A stretch of 64,000 bases of DNA from Alteromonas sp. KUL49 (GTDB lineage: Bacteria; Pseudomonadota; Gammaproteobacteria; Enterobacterales; Alteromonadaceae): the NCBI RefSeq assembly GCF_006538345.1, contig NZ_BJKL01000002.1:62001-126000 (forward strand), written 5' to 3'. The translations under genes and the position numbers were made by a program. Numbering within the stretch: the stretch's first letter is position 1; each line of letters opens with the position of its first letter. The notes beneath the pieces were generated by a model, which saw only the letters and a program-made list of their open reading frames with translations, made no database searches and was not told the DNA's origin. Positions 27,112-34,856 of the stretch are shown here, piece after piece.

Positions 27112-27726
27112 TTACTCATTAGAAACTAAAGCAAAGCGTTCCAAAAGCTTTTGCGCTTTACAAAACCCAAGAGTCAAAGGGTGAGCTTGATTACTGTCAT
27201 TTATATAAAATAGCGCTGGAAAACCACTCACCTGAAAATGGCGAGTAATACTCAAATGTTCCTGAAGTTTTCGTTCAGTTTCGCTTGAATGCAACGTCTT
27301 GAGAAAATGCTGTTCGTCTAACCTCAATGACCGAGCGCATTCCATTAAGGTGGTTTCTAGCGAAGGGTTTTTAGCTTCACGGTAGTACGCAGTTTGAATA
27401 GCTTTAACCATATTTTGAGCACTTTCAAAGGCCAACGCTTCGGCCGATATGACAGCTCGACACGCTTTGTATGTAGAGCGATAAGGTGTATTTAACTCCC
27501 AATAGCTATGATTAAATGTTACTTGAGAAACCTCTTCTATTTGATACCAATAGGCGGCAATAGTGTTCTTAAGACTGTCTTGCATAGGCTCTGTTGTATC
27601 AGGAGCCAAACCACCCATTATCCATTCGACGTTGGCTGAGGGAAAGTGCTCTATAAATGCCTCAAACTCAGGTTGAAACCCATAGCACCATGCACACATA
27701 GGGTCCATAACATACAAAAAACGCAT
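27112..27726 (-). CDS. DsbA-family thioredoxin-like oxidoreductase
   Basis: 204 residues, cytoplasmic by sequence (no signal peptide), with the DsbA/FrnE-type fold. The active-site motif CAWC lies at residues 11-14 (MDPMCAWCYGFQPEF), followed by the helical insertion domain and a C-terminal cis-Pro segment (VSGFPALFYI). These proteins act in disulfide exchange or as 2-hydroxychromene isomerase-like enzymes. Its start is 1 bp after the stop of the gene upstream, so the two are co-translated. Confidence 0.85.
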   Translation of the reverse strand: MRFLYVMDPMCAWCYGFQPEFEAFIEHFPSANVEWIMGGLAPDTTEPMQDSLKNTIAAYWYQIEEVSQVTFNHSYWELNTPYRSTYKACRAVISAEALAFESAQNMVKAIQTAYYREAKNPSLETTLMECARSLRLDEQHFLKTLHSSETERKLQEHLSITRHFQVSGFPALFYINDSNQAHPLTLGFCKAQKLLERFALVSNE

Positions 27727-27727
27727 A

Positions 27728-28201
27728 CTACTTAACTTTGATATATGTAAATTTGTTGCCGGTGGATAAGCTTTGATATGTCAACTCGAAGCGTGAAGTT
27801 GAGATAATTTTATACGCATCATAGTAATAAGCGTCATTTGGGTTTGCTTCCTGAAATTCGTCATCTTTGATCCAGCCTTGAAGCATAGTGAAATAAATAC
27901 CACCAGATACTCCCCAAAGCCCAACCTCTCGTTTAGTTTGTATCAGTATACGTTCTTGATTGTAGATTTCGAAAGTACTCAGATAACGGCCATCATGAGC
28001 TCGTTCGATTGTAGTTTTTCGCAAGCCGCCGTCAGTTGTTGGCTGCTCCGAGTACCAACTCCCGATAAAGTTATTTCTTGCTGCTACTTTATCCTCGTTC
28101 AGCCAAGGTTTGATTTCAACAATTTCATCATTGGATGTTCTCGTATCGGTACAACCGAGCATAAGTACAGTAAATATGACTAAAGCTATCTTGAAATTCA
28201 T
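27728..28201 (-). CDS. Lipoprotein of unknown function
   Basis: 157 residues from the ATG at 28201 (MNFKIALVIFTVLMLGCTDT, lipobox MLGC). A longer frame begins at 28270 and cannot be excluded, because the ribosome site of the shorter one is weak. The mature domain contains NNFIGSWYSEQPTTDGG and ends KFTYIKVK, typical of small beta-sandwich periplasmic proteins. It is followed directly by the DsbA-like gene (1-bp gap). Family not recognised. Confidence 0.65.
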   Translation of the reverse strand: MNFKIALVIFTVLMLGCTDTRTSNDEIVEIKPWLNEDKVAARNNFIGSWYSEQPTTDGGLRKTTIERAHDGRYLSTFEIYNQERILIQTKREVGLWGVSGGIYFTMLQGWIKDDEFQEANPNDAYYYDAYKIISTSRFELTYQSLSTGNKFTYIKVK

Positions 28202-28321
28202 AGCGGTATTAGTTTTTTGGAGAACGCTACGCAAAGGTGTTAAAACCAAAAGTGAAGTTAGTGAAGTCATGATCTTCTCTAGCCCAGAAGCGGTGTAAAG
28301 GGTTGGGACTTCAATATTTCG

Positions 28322-28690
28322 TTACATCGCATGCTGGTAACTCCTTTTAATAAAACGTCCTGTGAAAAATGCACTAACGACTGTAAATACATCAACTGCC
28401 ATTAAAAAGGGCAATGTCAGCGACGGGCTTACTTCTCCAAACAAGACAAATAATACAATAACCCCTGAAGACCAATATATAAGGAACGTTAAAGCTAAAT
28501 GCAGTGGTGGTTTGCAATTCTGCTTGGATGCAAAAACTGTTAAGACCATAAAACTTATTAAGAAGCCAGAAACTATCTAGGTCATCGCAAAATAGTCTGA
28601 ACCAAAGAAGAATTTACCAGCAATAATTCCCACCAAAACGTTTGATAGAACTAACGCTAAAACACTGATGAAAATACCTTTGTAATTCAT
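28322..28690 (-). pseudogene. Membrane protein split by an in-frame TAG
   Basis: The ATG at 28690 has a strong GAGGAAG site and opens MNYKGIFISVLALVLSNVLV, a transmembrane helix. At codon 38 (28577-28579) there is an amber TAG. The same frame then continues IVSGFLISFMVLTVFASK and further helices to a stop at 28322. Read through, the product is 122 residues with about four helices, an ordinary small membrane protein. As written only the first 37 residues, or a re-initiated 75-residue piece from 28549, would be made. The stop needs only one base change from a sense codon. Confidence 0.6.
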
Positions 28691-28850
28691 TTACTTCCTC
28701 AATACATCAGACAGTAACCAAACAATAGCATCTGGAGCTTCTTGGGTCGTCCACCTCGATTACTCGGAAATTGAGGGTTAAGCAATCTATTCTGCCTGGT
28801 TTCAAAACACATTCCTTCTTCATAAAACTACTAGTGCAAACTGCGAGTGA

Positions 28851-29393
28851 CTAATGCGGTTTATTAGTGGTGTACCATGCCCTTAAGTCATCAATTTTAA
28901 TTACCGACTTACCATCAAAATTGCTTATTACCGAGGGGGTTAAATGATCGAAGTGCTCAATATGCCAGTCTTTAATTAAAGCGCGTTCGTTATTTGGCAA
29001 ACGTTCAATACTATATAAATTGAACACCTCCCAACCCTCTAATTGAGTGCGATGTATAGATACGATTGGATCTTTTTTATCGAATAGCTTCACAACATAC
29101 TCTTGACAAGGATCAAATGGCTGTCCGCACCATTCGCCCAAAATCACGTGGGTATCAATTACTTTTTCATCGTAATGACCATCCAATACACTTTCGACAT
29201 ACAATTTAACGAACTGTATACCACAAGCATTAGACTGCTCTAATTTGAACGGTTTTAATCGAGGATTTTCACCGCCATCAATGTCTCGTTTTACAACTTC
29301 TTGCGACAATACCTTTGTGAGTAAAACTAACCTACTAGCGTGAACTTCAAAAACAGAAAATAGAAAAAGCGAAAAAAACAAAATTGACTTCAT
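28851..29393 (-). CDS. Secreted protein of unknown function
   Basis: 180 residues with a signal peptide (MKSILFFSLFLFSVFEVHAS). The mature part has three cysteines (NACGIQF, GEWCGQPFDPCQEYVV) and an acidic C-terminal half (ERALIKDWHIEHFDHL). It resembles small periplasmic proteins with a tissue-inhibitor-like cysteine pattern only loosely. About 160 bp upstream of the neighbouring gene contain no other coding sequence. Family not recognised. Confidence 0.65.
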   Translation of the reverse strand: MKSILFFSLFLFSVFEVHASRLVLLTKVLSQEVVKRDIDGGENPRLKPFKLEQSNACGIQFVKLYVESVLDGHYDEKVIDTHVILGEWCGQPFDPCQEYVVKLFDKKDPIVSIHRTQLEGWEVFNLYSIERLPNNERALIKDWHIEHFDHLTPSVISNFDGKSVIKIDDLRAWYTTNKPH

Positions 29394-29450
29394 AGGCCAA
29401 AAATCCTTATGTAGCCAAAGTGAAATACTGAGCGAAGGAAAAATACAATG

Positions 29451-29540
29451 CTAACATGATGATTCACTCTCGTATTTCTTGTGCGCATTCACGATCCCCA
29501 TTGGGTCATTAACATCCCAATCATCCAACAGAATAAACAT
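29451..29540 (-). pseudogene. Short frame / remnant related to the 26310 gene
   Basis: A 29-codon frame (MFILLDDWDVNDPMGIV...) with a good AGGGACGC ribosome site. In another frame of the same DNA, LFCWMIGMLM matches the second helix of the 85-residue protein at 26310-26567, and about 13 bases are identical (GGGATGTTAATGA). I read it as the decayed end of a paralogue rather than a functional gene. Confidence 0.35.
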
Positions 29541-29558
29541 AAGCGTCCCTCTTGTGTA

Positions 29559-30020
29559 TCAATCTGTTAGGGGCAAAACAACCACATCTGCTATGGCATG
29601 ATCGAATTCAGACGCAACTCCAAAGACAGACCTGCACTCAATTTGCGTATGTATAGTTTCACTAGTGCTGTGAACACTTTTCAGCGGCTGGTCGCACGTT
29701 CCCAATAGTTTTCCATTGTTTGAAAAGAGAGATATATGTAATCCAAATGATTGACCAATGAACCCAGCATCCATAAGGTTCGCGTACTTGATTCCCAATG
29801 TAACCGTATTATCGCTTATTGTATGGTTAACTATTTCTGGCAGTATAATTTTTGCAGCCGTATTGAATTCGGTTGAGGTCATTTCACGAATGCTATTTCT
29901 GTATTCATTTTCGGCAGTGGCTAAAAGGCGAGACACTGAAACAAAATATATAGCAGAGGTAGCAACTGCAAAACCGCAGCCCCATAAAAAGCCTTTGTAT
30001 AGTTCCTTTAGATTACTCAA
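29559..30020 (-). CDS. Membrane-anchored hypothetical protein with start region altered by an IS
   Basis: 153 residues: one N-terminal helix (LWGCGFAVATSAIYFVSVS) then a beta-rich domain (VTLGIKYANLMDAGFIG; SETIHTQIECRS). The original start is inferred to be the TTG at 30020, because joining the sequences flanking the insertion element restores CAGGAATACAAATTTG, a proper ribosome site and TTG. The element now sits at this spot, and its end supplies GGGGGGAAAGG 5 bp before the same TTG. An alternative start inside the element (30098) would add 26 residues coded by its end. Family not recognised. Confidence 0.6.
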   Translation of the reverse strand: MSNLKELYKGFLWGCGFAVATSAIYFVSVSRLLATAENEYRNSIREMTSTEFNTAAKIILPEIVNHTISDNTVTLGIKYANLMDAGFIGQSFGLHISLFSNNGKLLGTCDQPLKSVHSTSETIHTQIECRSVFGVASEFDHAIADVVVLPLTD

Positions 30021-30096
30021 ATTGACCTTTCCCCCCAAAATAACACCATGACATTGATGAGATTTCCAATACACTGGAGACAATGGAGATCTCAAC

Positions 30097-30360
30097 ATGA
30101 AGAAACGTTACAGCGAAGAGCAAATCATCAAGGCAATCAAGCAGCATGAAGCTGGAGCCAAGGTAGACGATATATGCCGTGATATGCGCATATCGTCCGG
30201 TACGTTTTATAACTGGCGAAGTAAATATGCAGGCATGGAAGTCAACGAAGCTAAGCGGCTCAAAGAATTAGAGTCAGAGAACAGTAAATTGAAAAAGATG
30301 CTGGCAGACAAGCTTCTGGAAGTTGAGGCAATGAAGGATGTGCTTTCAAAAAAGTGGTGA
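30097..30360 (+). CDS. IS3-family transposase OrfA
   Basis: 87 residues. The helix-turn-helix EEQIIKAIKQHEAGAKVDDI / CRDMRISSGTFYNWRSKY binds the inverted repeats. The C-terminal leucine-zipper region ELESENSKLKKMLADKLLEVE supports multimer formation. The end (TCA AAA AAG TGG TGA) holds the slippery heptamer A AAA AAG, where -1 frameshifting fuses OrfA with OrfB to make the full transposase. Confidence 0.93.
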   Translation: MKKRYSEEQIIKAIKQHEAGAKVDDICRDMRISSGTFYNWRSKYAGMEVNEAKRLKELESENSKLKKMLADKLLEVEAMKDVLSKKW

Positions 30361-31172
30361 CGCCAGCAGCAAGAAAGCCTGTAGCCCGCTATTTAATTGA
30401 TGTATTTAAGCTCAGCGAACGGGTGGCTTGTAGGCTTGCTGGTGTTAGTAGAACAGGATTTCGCTACTGCCAAAAAGGTAAAGCTGATGACGCTGTTCGT
30501 TCACGTCTGAAAGTGCTGGCGTCGCAGTATCCGCGATATGGCTATTTGATGCTTCATGGCTTACTCAAAGGCGAAGGTTTAGTTGTTAACCGCAAGCATA
30601 CCTACCGCCTCTATACCGAGGAAGCGCTGCAAGTACGCACTAAGAAGCGTAAAAAGCTAACACGGCCGAGGCAACCTATAGAGGTACCTTCAGCACCGAA
30701 TCAACGCTGGTCTATGGATTTTGTATCAGACCAACTAAGCAGCGGTAGGCGCTTCCGCGTTCTGAACGTGGTTGATGATTTCTCAAGAGAAATGGTTGGT
30801 CAACTTGTATCAGTGTCGATTAGCGGACGACAGGTAGCTCGTTTTCTAAGCCAACTGATAGAGCTACGGGAAAAGCCTAAAAAGGTGATATGCGACAACG
30901 GTACAGAATTCACCAGCAAGGCGATGTTCTTCTGGAGCAAAGAAACAGGTATTGAACTTGGTTTTATCCAGCCAGGTAAACCGACACAGAATGCATTTGT
31001 TGAGAGCCTAAACGGTAAATTCAGAAACGAATGCCTGAATCAGCACTGGTTCAGAACCTTAGATGAAGCAAGATACGAAATTGATCTATGGCGTGAACAC
31101 TATAATAACGTTCGACCACATAGCTCACTGAATTATCTGCCGCCTGTTGAGTATGCAAAACGGGTAGCATAA
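30354..31172 (+). CDS. IS3-family transposase OrfB (DDE)
   Basis: 272 residues containing the rve-type DDE catalytic core. First Asp in WSMDFVSDQL, second in VICDNGTEFTS, Glu in NAFVESLNGKFRNECL, with the conserved family context (HTYRLYTEE upstream, HSSLNYLPPVEYA at the end). It is in the -1 frame relative to OrfA and overlaps it by 7 bp. It can begin at the GTG at 30354 if translated alone, but is most likely made as the OrfAB fusion. Confidence 0.95.
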   Translation: MVTPAARKPVARYLIDVFKLSERVACRLAGVSRTGFRYCQKGKADDAVRSRLKVLASQYPRYGYLMLHGLLKGEGLVVNRKHTYRLYTEEALQVRTKKRKKLTRPRQPIEVPSAPNQRWSMDFVSDQLSSGRRFRVLNVVDDFSREMVGQLVSVSISGRQVARFLSQLIELREKPKKVICDNGTEFTSKAMFFWSKETGIELGFIQPGKPTQNAFVESLNGKFRNECLNQHWFRTLDEARYEIDLWREHYNNVRPHSSLNYLPPVEYAKRVA

Positions 31173-31241
31173 TATGAAAAATCTCATCGGAAGATTGGTG
31201 CTAATTCAGGGGAAAGGTCAAAATTTGTATTCCTGTCTGGT

Positions 31242-31337
31242 GTATAACACTCAGCTAAGTTTGAAAAGCGCGGTACGCGATGAACAAAGCCACATTGCGA
31301 TTCTATCTTGGATTGTTGCCTTAGCACATCGTTAGTA
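31242..31337. repeat. attC-like site (degenerate)
   Basis: GTATAAC at 31242-31248 begins an element that continues ACTCAGC (compare ACTTAGC and ACTAAGC in sites to the right). It ends GTTAGTA at 31331-31337, a few bases before the stop of the next gene. The core includes GAACAAAGCCACATTG, similar to the 32743 site. The right box matches the consensus at only five of seven positions. Confidence 0.55.
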
Positions 31338-31341
31338 CTTA

Positions 31342-31713
31342 TCACTCAACAACGAAGTCAAATTTAGCAATAAACACTAGGCTTTGATAATCAGGGTGTG
31401 TTTTTGTAAAGAACAGCCATTTTTCTACAGCTTTTTGCAATTCTAGCCCAAATGCGTTTTGTGAAGACTCAATGATGACAATGTCTGCTGGGATAAGCGC
31501 TTTCCCATTACTAGATGGTTTTTCTATTAAGCGATATTCGACTATTGCGCAACCTGACGGCATTGAAGATGACAGAGAGTCAGGATACTTTGGGCTAACC
31601 TTTAACACTGGATTACCGATAGTGTGAGTTTTAAACTCAGATACATCTGAACATGCTCTCGCGAATGAATGTGTAGTTAGCAGTAGAGCAGTTAAAATAA
31701 GAAATATTTTCAA
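31342..31713 (-). CDS. TonB C-terminal-like secreted protein
   Basis: 123 residues. I choose the TTG at 31713 because AAGGGGGAAGAA lies just upstream and the product then begins with a signal peptide (KIFLILTALLLTTHSFARA). The mature domain reads VLKVSPKYPDSLSSSMPSGCAIVEYRL and VIIESSQNAFGLELQKAVEKW, the pattern of a TonB C-terminal domain (Y/P-x-YP, then a strand, then A..AV.KW). It lacks the long periplasmic spacer and membrane anchor of true TonB, so it is probably a free periplasmic domain. A GTG at 31737 is the alternative start. Confidence 0.65.
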   Translation of the reverse strand: MKIFLILTALLLTTHSFARACSDVSEFKTHTIGNPVLKVSPKYPDSLSSSMPSGCAIVEYRLIEKPSSNGKALIPADIVIIESSQNAFGLELQKAVEKWLFFTKTHPDYQSLVFIAKFDFVVE

Positions 31714-31749
31714 TTCTTCCCCCTTGAACAACGACACTAAACTAAGAGA

Positions 31750-32076
31750 CTAAATATCTAAATACGTAGGCACTAGCGTCTCTAGCTCCTGAACCAATTC
31801 AGGGTCCATATATCGATAATTGTCTGGGATATCTAATACATAAATGGGTTTATGATCAAGCAATCGACTGAATTCAGCCTTAAGTCGACTTTTATGTTTA
31901 GACTCCATAGCAAATATCACATCAGCCCAGCGAATATCTGCTTGGCTGACTGTTTTTCTGGCTTTTGGACTAGTACCCGCCGACTTAGCATTAAAATAGG
32001 CATGCTTTCGCCATATCGTTTCTGCCGTAGGACTGCGCCACTGATTTCGGCTACATATAAATAATAAGTTTTTCAT
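31750..32076 (-). CDS. Low-molecular-weight phosphotyrosine-phosphatase-like protein
   Basis: 108 residues. The catalytic loop C-X5-R is present at residues 8-14 (FICSRNQWRSPTAE), followed by the SAGTSPKA strand typical of the family. The general-acid Asp region is LDIPDNYRYMDPELV. Members in cassette and defence-like contexts are of unknown substrate. It lies 12 bp upstream of the TonB-like gene on the same strand, so the two could form one unit. Confidence 0.85.
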   Translation of the reverse strand: MKNLLFICSRNQWRSPTAETIWRKHAYFNAKSAGTSPKARKTVSQADIRWADVIFAMESKHKSRLKAEFSRLLDHKPIYVLDIPDNYRYMDPELVQELETLVPTYLDI

Positions 32077-32122
32077 TTATTTTCGCTAATTATGGAGTTA
32101 AAAGTAGCGGATATATCATAGT

Positions 32123-32219
32123 GCCTAAAACTAAACGAGGAGACCAAGGTCCAATACGAGAATAACGAAGCTGTAATTTGTTTACGCACCAGTTTGAAAG
32201 CTTGATCAGTACGTTAAAC
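32123..32219. repeat. attC-like site
   Basis: GCCTAAA at 32123-32129 (6 of 7 to RYYYAAC), followed by ACTAAACGAGG, then AATACGAGAATAACGAAGC, a core similar to the other sites. The right box is GTTAAAC at 32213-32219, a perfect GTTRRRY that overlaps the stop of the following gene. An alternative right box is GTTTACGC at 32180. Confidence 0.6.
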
Positions 32220-32738
32220 AGCCATTTTCTCATAGTCTTCAATCCATATTTTTTCTATCCAAGCACCCGTTCCATTTGACAAAATCTGTGTCGCAAGTTT
32301 TGACGGAGACTGATGAATGAACCAATCTTTAACCGAATCTAGTGATTTTGATAACGTGGCTAAATATCGTTTTACTTCATCTTCATTCTTATCTGAGTAT
32401 GTGAAAACTTCAAAATCATAATGTAGGTTTGTAGATGTATATTTGATGTCTAACCCAAAGAAGCCTCTATTTACTTCAGTTGGTTTAATCTTTAATGGAT
32501 AAGAAAACACCTCAGTATCTAATTCTTCAGGTACTGTTTCATCCGTGTTCCGTAAAAAAGAGTGGCGGCAGCACAGCACGTGGGCAATGCCACCGGAAAC
32601 TGCCATTCTGCCCCCAAGCCGTAATAAGGCTACAGTATGCATTTCGTTTTTGAAGTAAACGCTCAAGCCACTCTGCTGGAATCCAGATTTACTTACGATT
32701 TCTTCTTTGAAGAGTGCTTCGAACTGAGATTTTTCCAT
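32214..32738 (-). CDS. DUF4304-like hypothetical protein
   Basis: 174 residues from the ATG at 32738 (MEKSQFEALFKEEIV). The N-terminal pattern, a helix, then GFQQSGLSVYFKNEMHTVALLRLGG, resembles DUF4304-type proteins, but the match is by eye and weak. The rest is mixed alpha-beta with no catalytic motif. The stop lies inside a perfect GTTRRRY box, consistent with a cassette-borne gene. Confidence 0.6.
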   Translation of the reverse strand: MEKSQFEALFKEEIVSKSGFQQSGLSVYFKNEMHTVALLRLGGRMAVSGGIAHVLCCRHSFLRNTDETVPEELDTEVFSYPLKIKPTEVNRGFFGLDIKYTSTNLHYDFEVFTYSDKNEDEVKRYLATLSKSLDSVKDWFIHQSPSKLATQILSNGTGAWIEKIWIEDYEKMAV

Positions 32739-32742
32739 GATT

Positions 32743-32811
32743 ATCAAACACTAAGCTTAGGGACAAAAGCCCAACGTGGGAATAGCAAAGCCACATTGTG
32801 TTTTGTTATGC
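32743..32811. repeat. attC-like site
   Basis: ATCAAAC (32743-32749), then ACTAAGCTTAGGG, a GCCCAAC inner box at 32769-32775, the core TGGGAATAGCAAAGCCAC and the right box GTTATGC at 32805-32811, overlapping the stop of the 32806 gene. It is 69 bp long, within the usual attC size range, and one of the clearest sites. Confidence 0.75.
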
Positions 32812-33195
32812 ATTCTCCACACCACGACACCTGAAGTTGATTAAGTAGATGATGAATGCGTCCGCGGTCAGGTGAATGACGCTGGCAAGCAAAGAGCCTA
32901 TTCCAGCACCATTAGAAAGCTTAGCTAAGAAGCGATTCTCTGATGACGCCATTGCATACAGTTGATTGGTTGCGCTAGCCAGTAATTCGTACTCATTGTA
33001 GATAGCGGAGAGGTTAACAAGAGCGAAAGCACCAAACAGTCCGATAATGACTTTTCGCTTTGTCTCGGTCCAAATAGTTTTAGAAGAAAAAATCCAACCG
33101 ATTAGGAACACGCATGCCGTGACATAGAAGTTCCAAAGAAACCCAACTTGTTCCCTGATCGTTAAAATTGCCATTACTAAGTTTGATTCGTTCAT
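32806..33195 (-). CDS. Small membrane protein
   Basis: 129 residues with three predicted helices (about 18-36, 48-68, 97-118). The soluble part around residues 70-95 is EYELLASATNQLYAMASSE. A strong AAGGAAC ribosome site precedes the ATG. The stop TAA is part of the GTTATGC box of the attC site. Cassette-encoded; family not recognised. Confidence 0.65.
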   Translation of the reverse strand: MNESNLVMAILTIREQVGFLWNFYVTACVFLIGWIFSSKTIWTETKRKVIIGLFGAFALVNLSAIYNEYELLASATNQLYAMASSENRFLAKLSNGAGIGSLLASVIHLTADAFIIYLINFRCRGVENA

Positions 33196-33322
33196 GTACG
33201 TTCCTTGTTAATTACTGGATGCATAATACTCCAATAAGAGATAATTGCTTCAAGCGCTAAAAACAGAGCTAGAATGAGCCTTGCCCCAGTGTTCCGCTTA
33301 ACGAGTTCCAATTTAATGTTTT

Positions 33323-33682
33323 TTAGGCACTTTTGTATTCGCTTACTAGGCTAAAGAACAAATCAACAGATTTATCATGCTGTGCTTTTGTTACGCTGTA
33401 ATCACTAATATTCCAATTTTTAAGCTCTGCTGATTCACCCAACGAAACGGCTAGCAATATTTCTGGGTAACCTATAGTTAGCTTCTCAAAACCAAATTTA
33501 TTGGCCACCCAATTGTGAAATTCCGCAAACTCTGGAGTGCCAACATTAGGAATGTTTGCTTTATGCATAGCTAGCGCATAACCATCGAGGAAACAACGAA
33601 CATGAGATAAGGTTCTCTTTCCCGTATACATTTCAGTTCGCTTACTAATCTTTTCAATCAAGTCGTAAATATTGTAATTCAT
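33323..33682 (-). CDS. Cassette-encoded hypothetical protein
   Basis: 119 residues, soluble. The N-terminus LIEKISKRTEMYTGKRTLSHVRCFLDGYALAM matches a pattern I recall from small proteins in contact-dependent or immunity-like settings (P/E-MY-G-K-L...L..FL.GY), but I cannot name the family. The middle holds FHNWVANKFGF. Upstream is a degenerate attC. Confidence 0.6.
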   Translation of the reverse strand: MNYNIYDLIEKISKRTEMYTGKRTLSHVRCFLDGYALAMHKANIPNVGTPEFAEFHNWVANKFGFEKLTIGYPEILLAVSLGESAELKNWNISDYSVTKAQHDKSVDLFFSLVSEYKSA

Positions 33683-33711
33683 GCTGATACTAGAAAATAC
33701 CTGAGGCTCTG

Positions 33712-33777
33712 CTAAGGGCTGATTGACTGTCGGCTATACTTGCGCGATTGCGAACGAACTTGAGCAAATTGTTAGGT
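33712..33777. repeat. attC-like site (left box degenerate)
   Basis: The right box GTTAGGT at 33771-33777 is a perfect GTTRRRY and contains the stop of the next gene. The preceding TTGCGCGATTGCGAACGAACTTGAGCAAATT aligns with the 36309 site (GCGCGAGATTGCGAGCG...). The left RYYYAAC partner is not clear (GCTAAGGGC at about 33711-33719 is the nearest). Confidence 0.55.
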
Positions 33778-34269
33778 GCAATCATTTGTACTAAGCCAAA
33801 CCATAGCACTGTAAACTGGTTTGCCATTGCTTTTTCTTATTGTGAATTTCTCATAGCTAGCTGAGACTACACGTTCACATCTTGATTCTAGCGCCGCATT
33901 TATTCTGGTCACAAGACTAGATGCCATTAATGCCTCTTGAAACGGAATCCTTAAAGCTATGACTTTAGGATTATGCACATTACCCGCTGAATTCAATGCT
34001 TCATTGTGTAATTGAGGGTAATTTGTTTTTAAAAACTCGTGAATTTCCTTTTGAAAAGTAACATCATCCTCATTAGGAAAAACACGAAAGTACTTGACCC
34101 AAACCTCTTTAGGAACACTTTTAATTGATGTTAAAAGTGGTTCACCTTCATGATGTATACCTGAAATTGTTGCCCAACCATGATCGCTTAGATATACATC
34201 CCAACCTAATTCATCTCCCATTACATTGGGAGATAAAATAAACAAAATAGTGAGCAAGATTTTAGACAT
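33772..34269 (-). CDS. Secreted hypothetical protein
   Basis: 165 residues with a signal peptide (MSKILLTILFILSPNVMGDE). The mature domain has GWDVYLSDHGWATISGIHHEGEP at its start and a basic patch near the end (SRCERVVSASYEKFTIRKSNG). Family not recognised. The stop overlaps a GTTAGGT box. Confidence 0.65.
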   Translation of the reverse strand: MSKILLTILFILSPNVMGDELGWDVYLSDHGWATISGIHHEGEPLLTSIKSVPKEVWVKYFRVFPNEDDVTFQKEIHEFLKTNYPQLHNEALNSAGNVHNPKVIALRIPFQEALMASSLVTRINAALESRCERVVSASYEKFTIRKSNGKPVYSAMVWLSTNDCT

Positions 34270-34285
34270 TCTCTATGTACCCCTA

Positions 34286-34367
34286 AGGGCATAAGTGGAA
34301 TGCGCAAATGACGAAGCCGCAGCGAGTAGGTATCCCAGCGGATGTAACGTGTGATTCAATCGGTTTA
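34286..34367. repeat. Degenerate attC-like region
   Basis: GCATAAG at about 34290, then GGAATGCGCAAATGACGAAGCCGC, a core like that of the 35986 site (GCACAATGCGGGAATAGCG), and AACGTG before the stop of the next gene. It lacks a clear GTTRRRY box (GTTTATT at 34363 is the nearest). Probably a decayed cassette site. Confidence 0.4.
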
Positions 34368-34802
34368 TTAAACATCGTGACTTCCCTGACTAAGTTTGTT
34401 TATCCTTACAGGCCCTTTGTGTAAACCAAACACAACTGAAAAATGGTTTGAGCGATTGTTAAAGACTAATAAATAGCCTGTATCCAATGGCTCATCGTAC
34501 TCTCCTAGCTTGCCATAATGATTTAGAAACCAAAGTAACTTATTCGCTCTCTGTTTTTCATTGCTGTTATGCTTTGATGTTAAGTAATTCAAATAACAGA
34601 TTGAATTCCCTACAAAACCAATACTAATTCGCGTGATATCACTTTCTGCAGCGTATTCTAAATCGACGTCTTCGCTAGGGTTTGAAACTGTTACCACTTC
34701 AGCGAAAGTTGATAGTTTTTCAAACACAGTATCGCGTGATTCGTCTAACTCGAAAATTGGAAAATCAGGTTCAAAGTTTTTTGTTTTGAAGAAGCCAAAC
34801 AT
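34368..34802 (-). CDS. Cassette-encoded hypothetical protein
   Basis: 144 residues from the ATG at 34802 (MFGFFKTKNFEPDFPIFEL), with GGGTGG upstream; a longer frame from 34841 has no ribosome site. Soluble, with an acidic N-terminal half and the ending YLLVFNNRSNHFSVVFGLHKG. Family not recognised. The short gap to its upstream neighbour (54 bp) has an ACCCAAC box that might belong to another degenerate site. Confidence 0.6.
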   Translation of the reverse strand: MFGFFKTKNFEPDFPIFELDESRDTVFEKLSTFAEVVTVSNPSEDVDLEYAAESDITRISIGFVGNSICYLNYLTSKHNSNEKQRANKLLWFLNHYGKLGEYDEPLDTGYLLVFNNRSNHFSVVFGLHKGPVRINKLSQGSHDV

Positions 34803-34856
34803 CGAAGCCACCCAACAACAAACACTGTGGCTGAAAACCAATCACAGCCTTCCATT

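Larger units (their letters stand above)
30023..31220 (+). mobile_element. IS3-family (IS407-like) insertion sequence, 1198 bp
   Basis: The ends are inverted repeats starting TGACCTTTCCCC, with partial match over about 42 bp (30023-30065 and 31179-31220), both continuing to a shared GATGAGATTT. Flanking 4-bp direct repeats AAAT (30019-30022 and 31221-31224) are the target duplication, matching the 4 bp typical of the IS407 group. It carries orfA and orfB in a -1 frameshift arrangement, both intact, so the copy may still be active. It landed at the start of a small gene in the cassette-like region. Confidence 0.93.

Noticed and set aside
28577..28579. TAG codon as programmed recoding
   Set aside because: No flanking signal was seen and a single substitution or sequence error is the simpler reading.
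30354..31172. Could the recombinase beside the attC-like sites be the missing integron integrase?
   Set aside because: It is a DDE transposase with IS3-family motifs and flanking target duplications; it has no tyrosine-recombinase signature.
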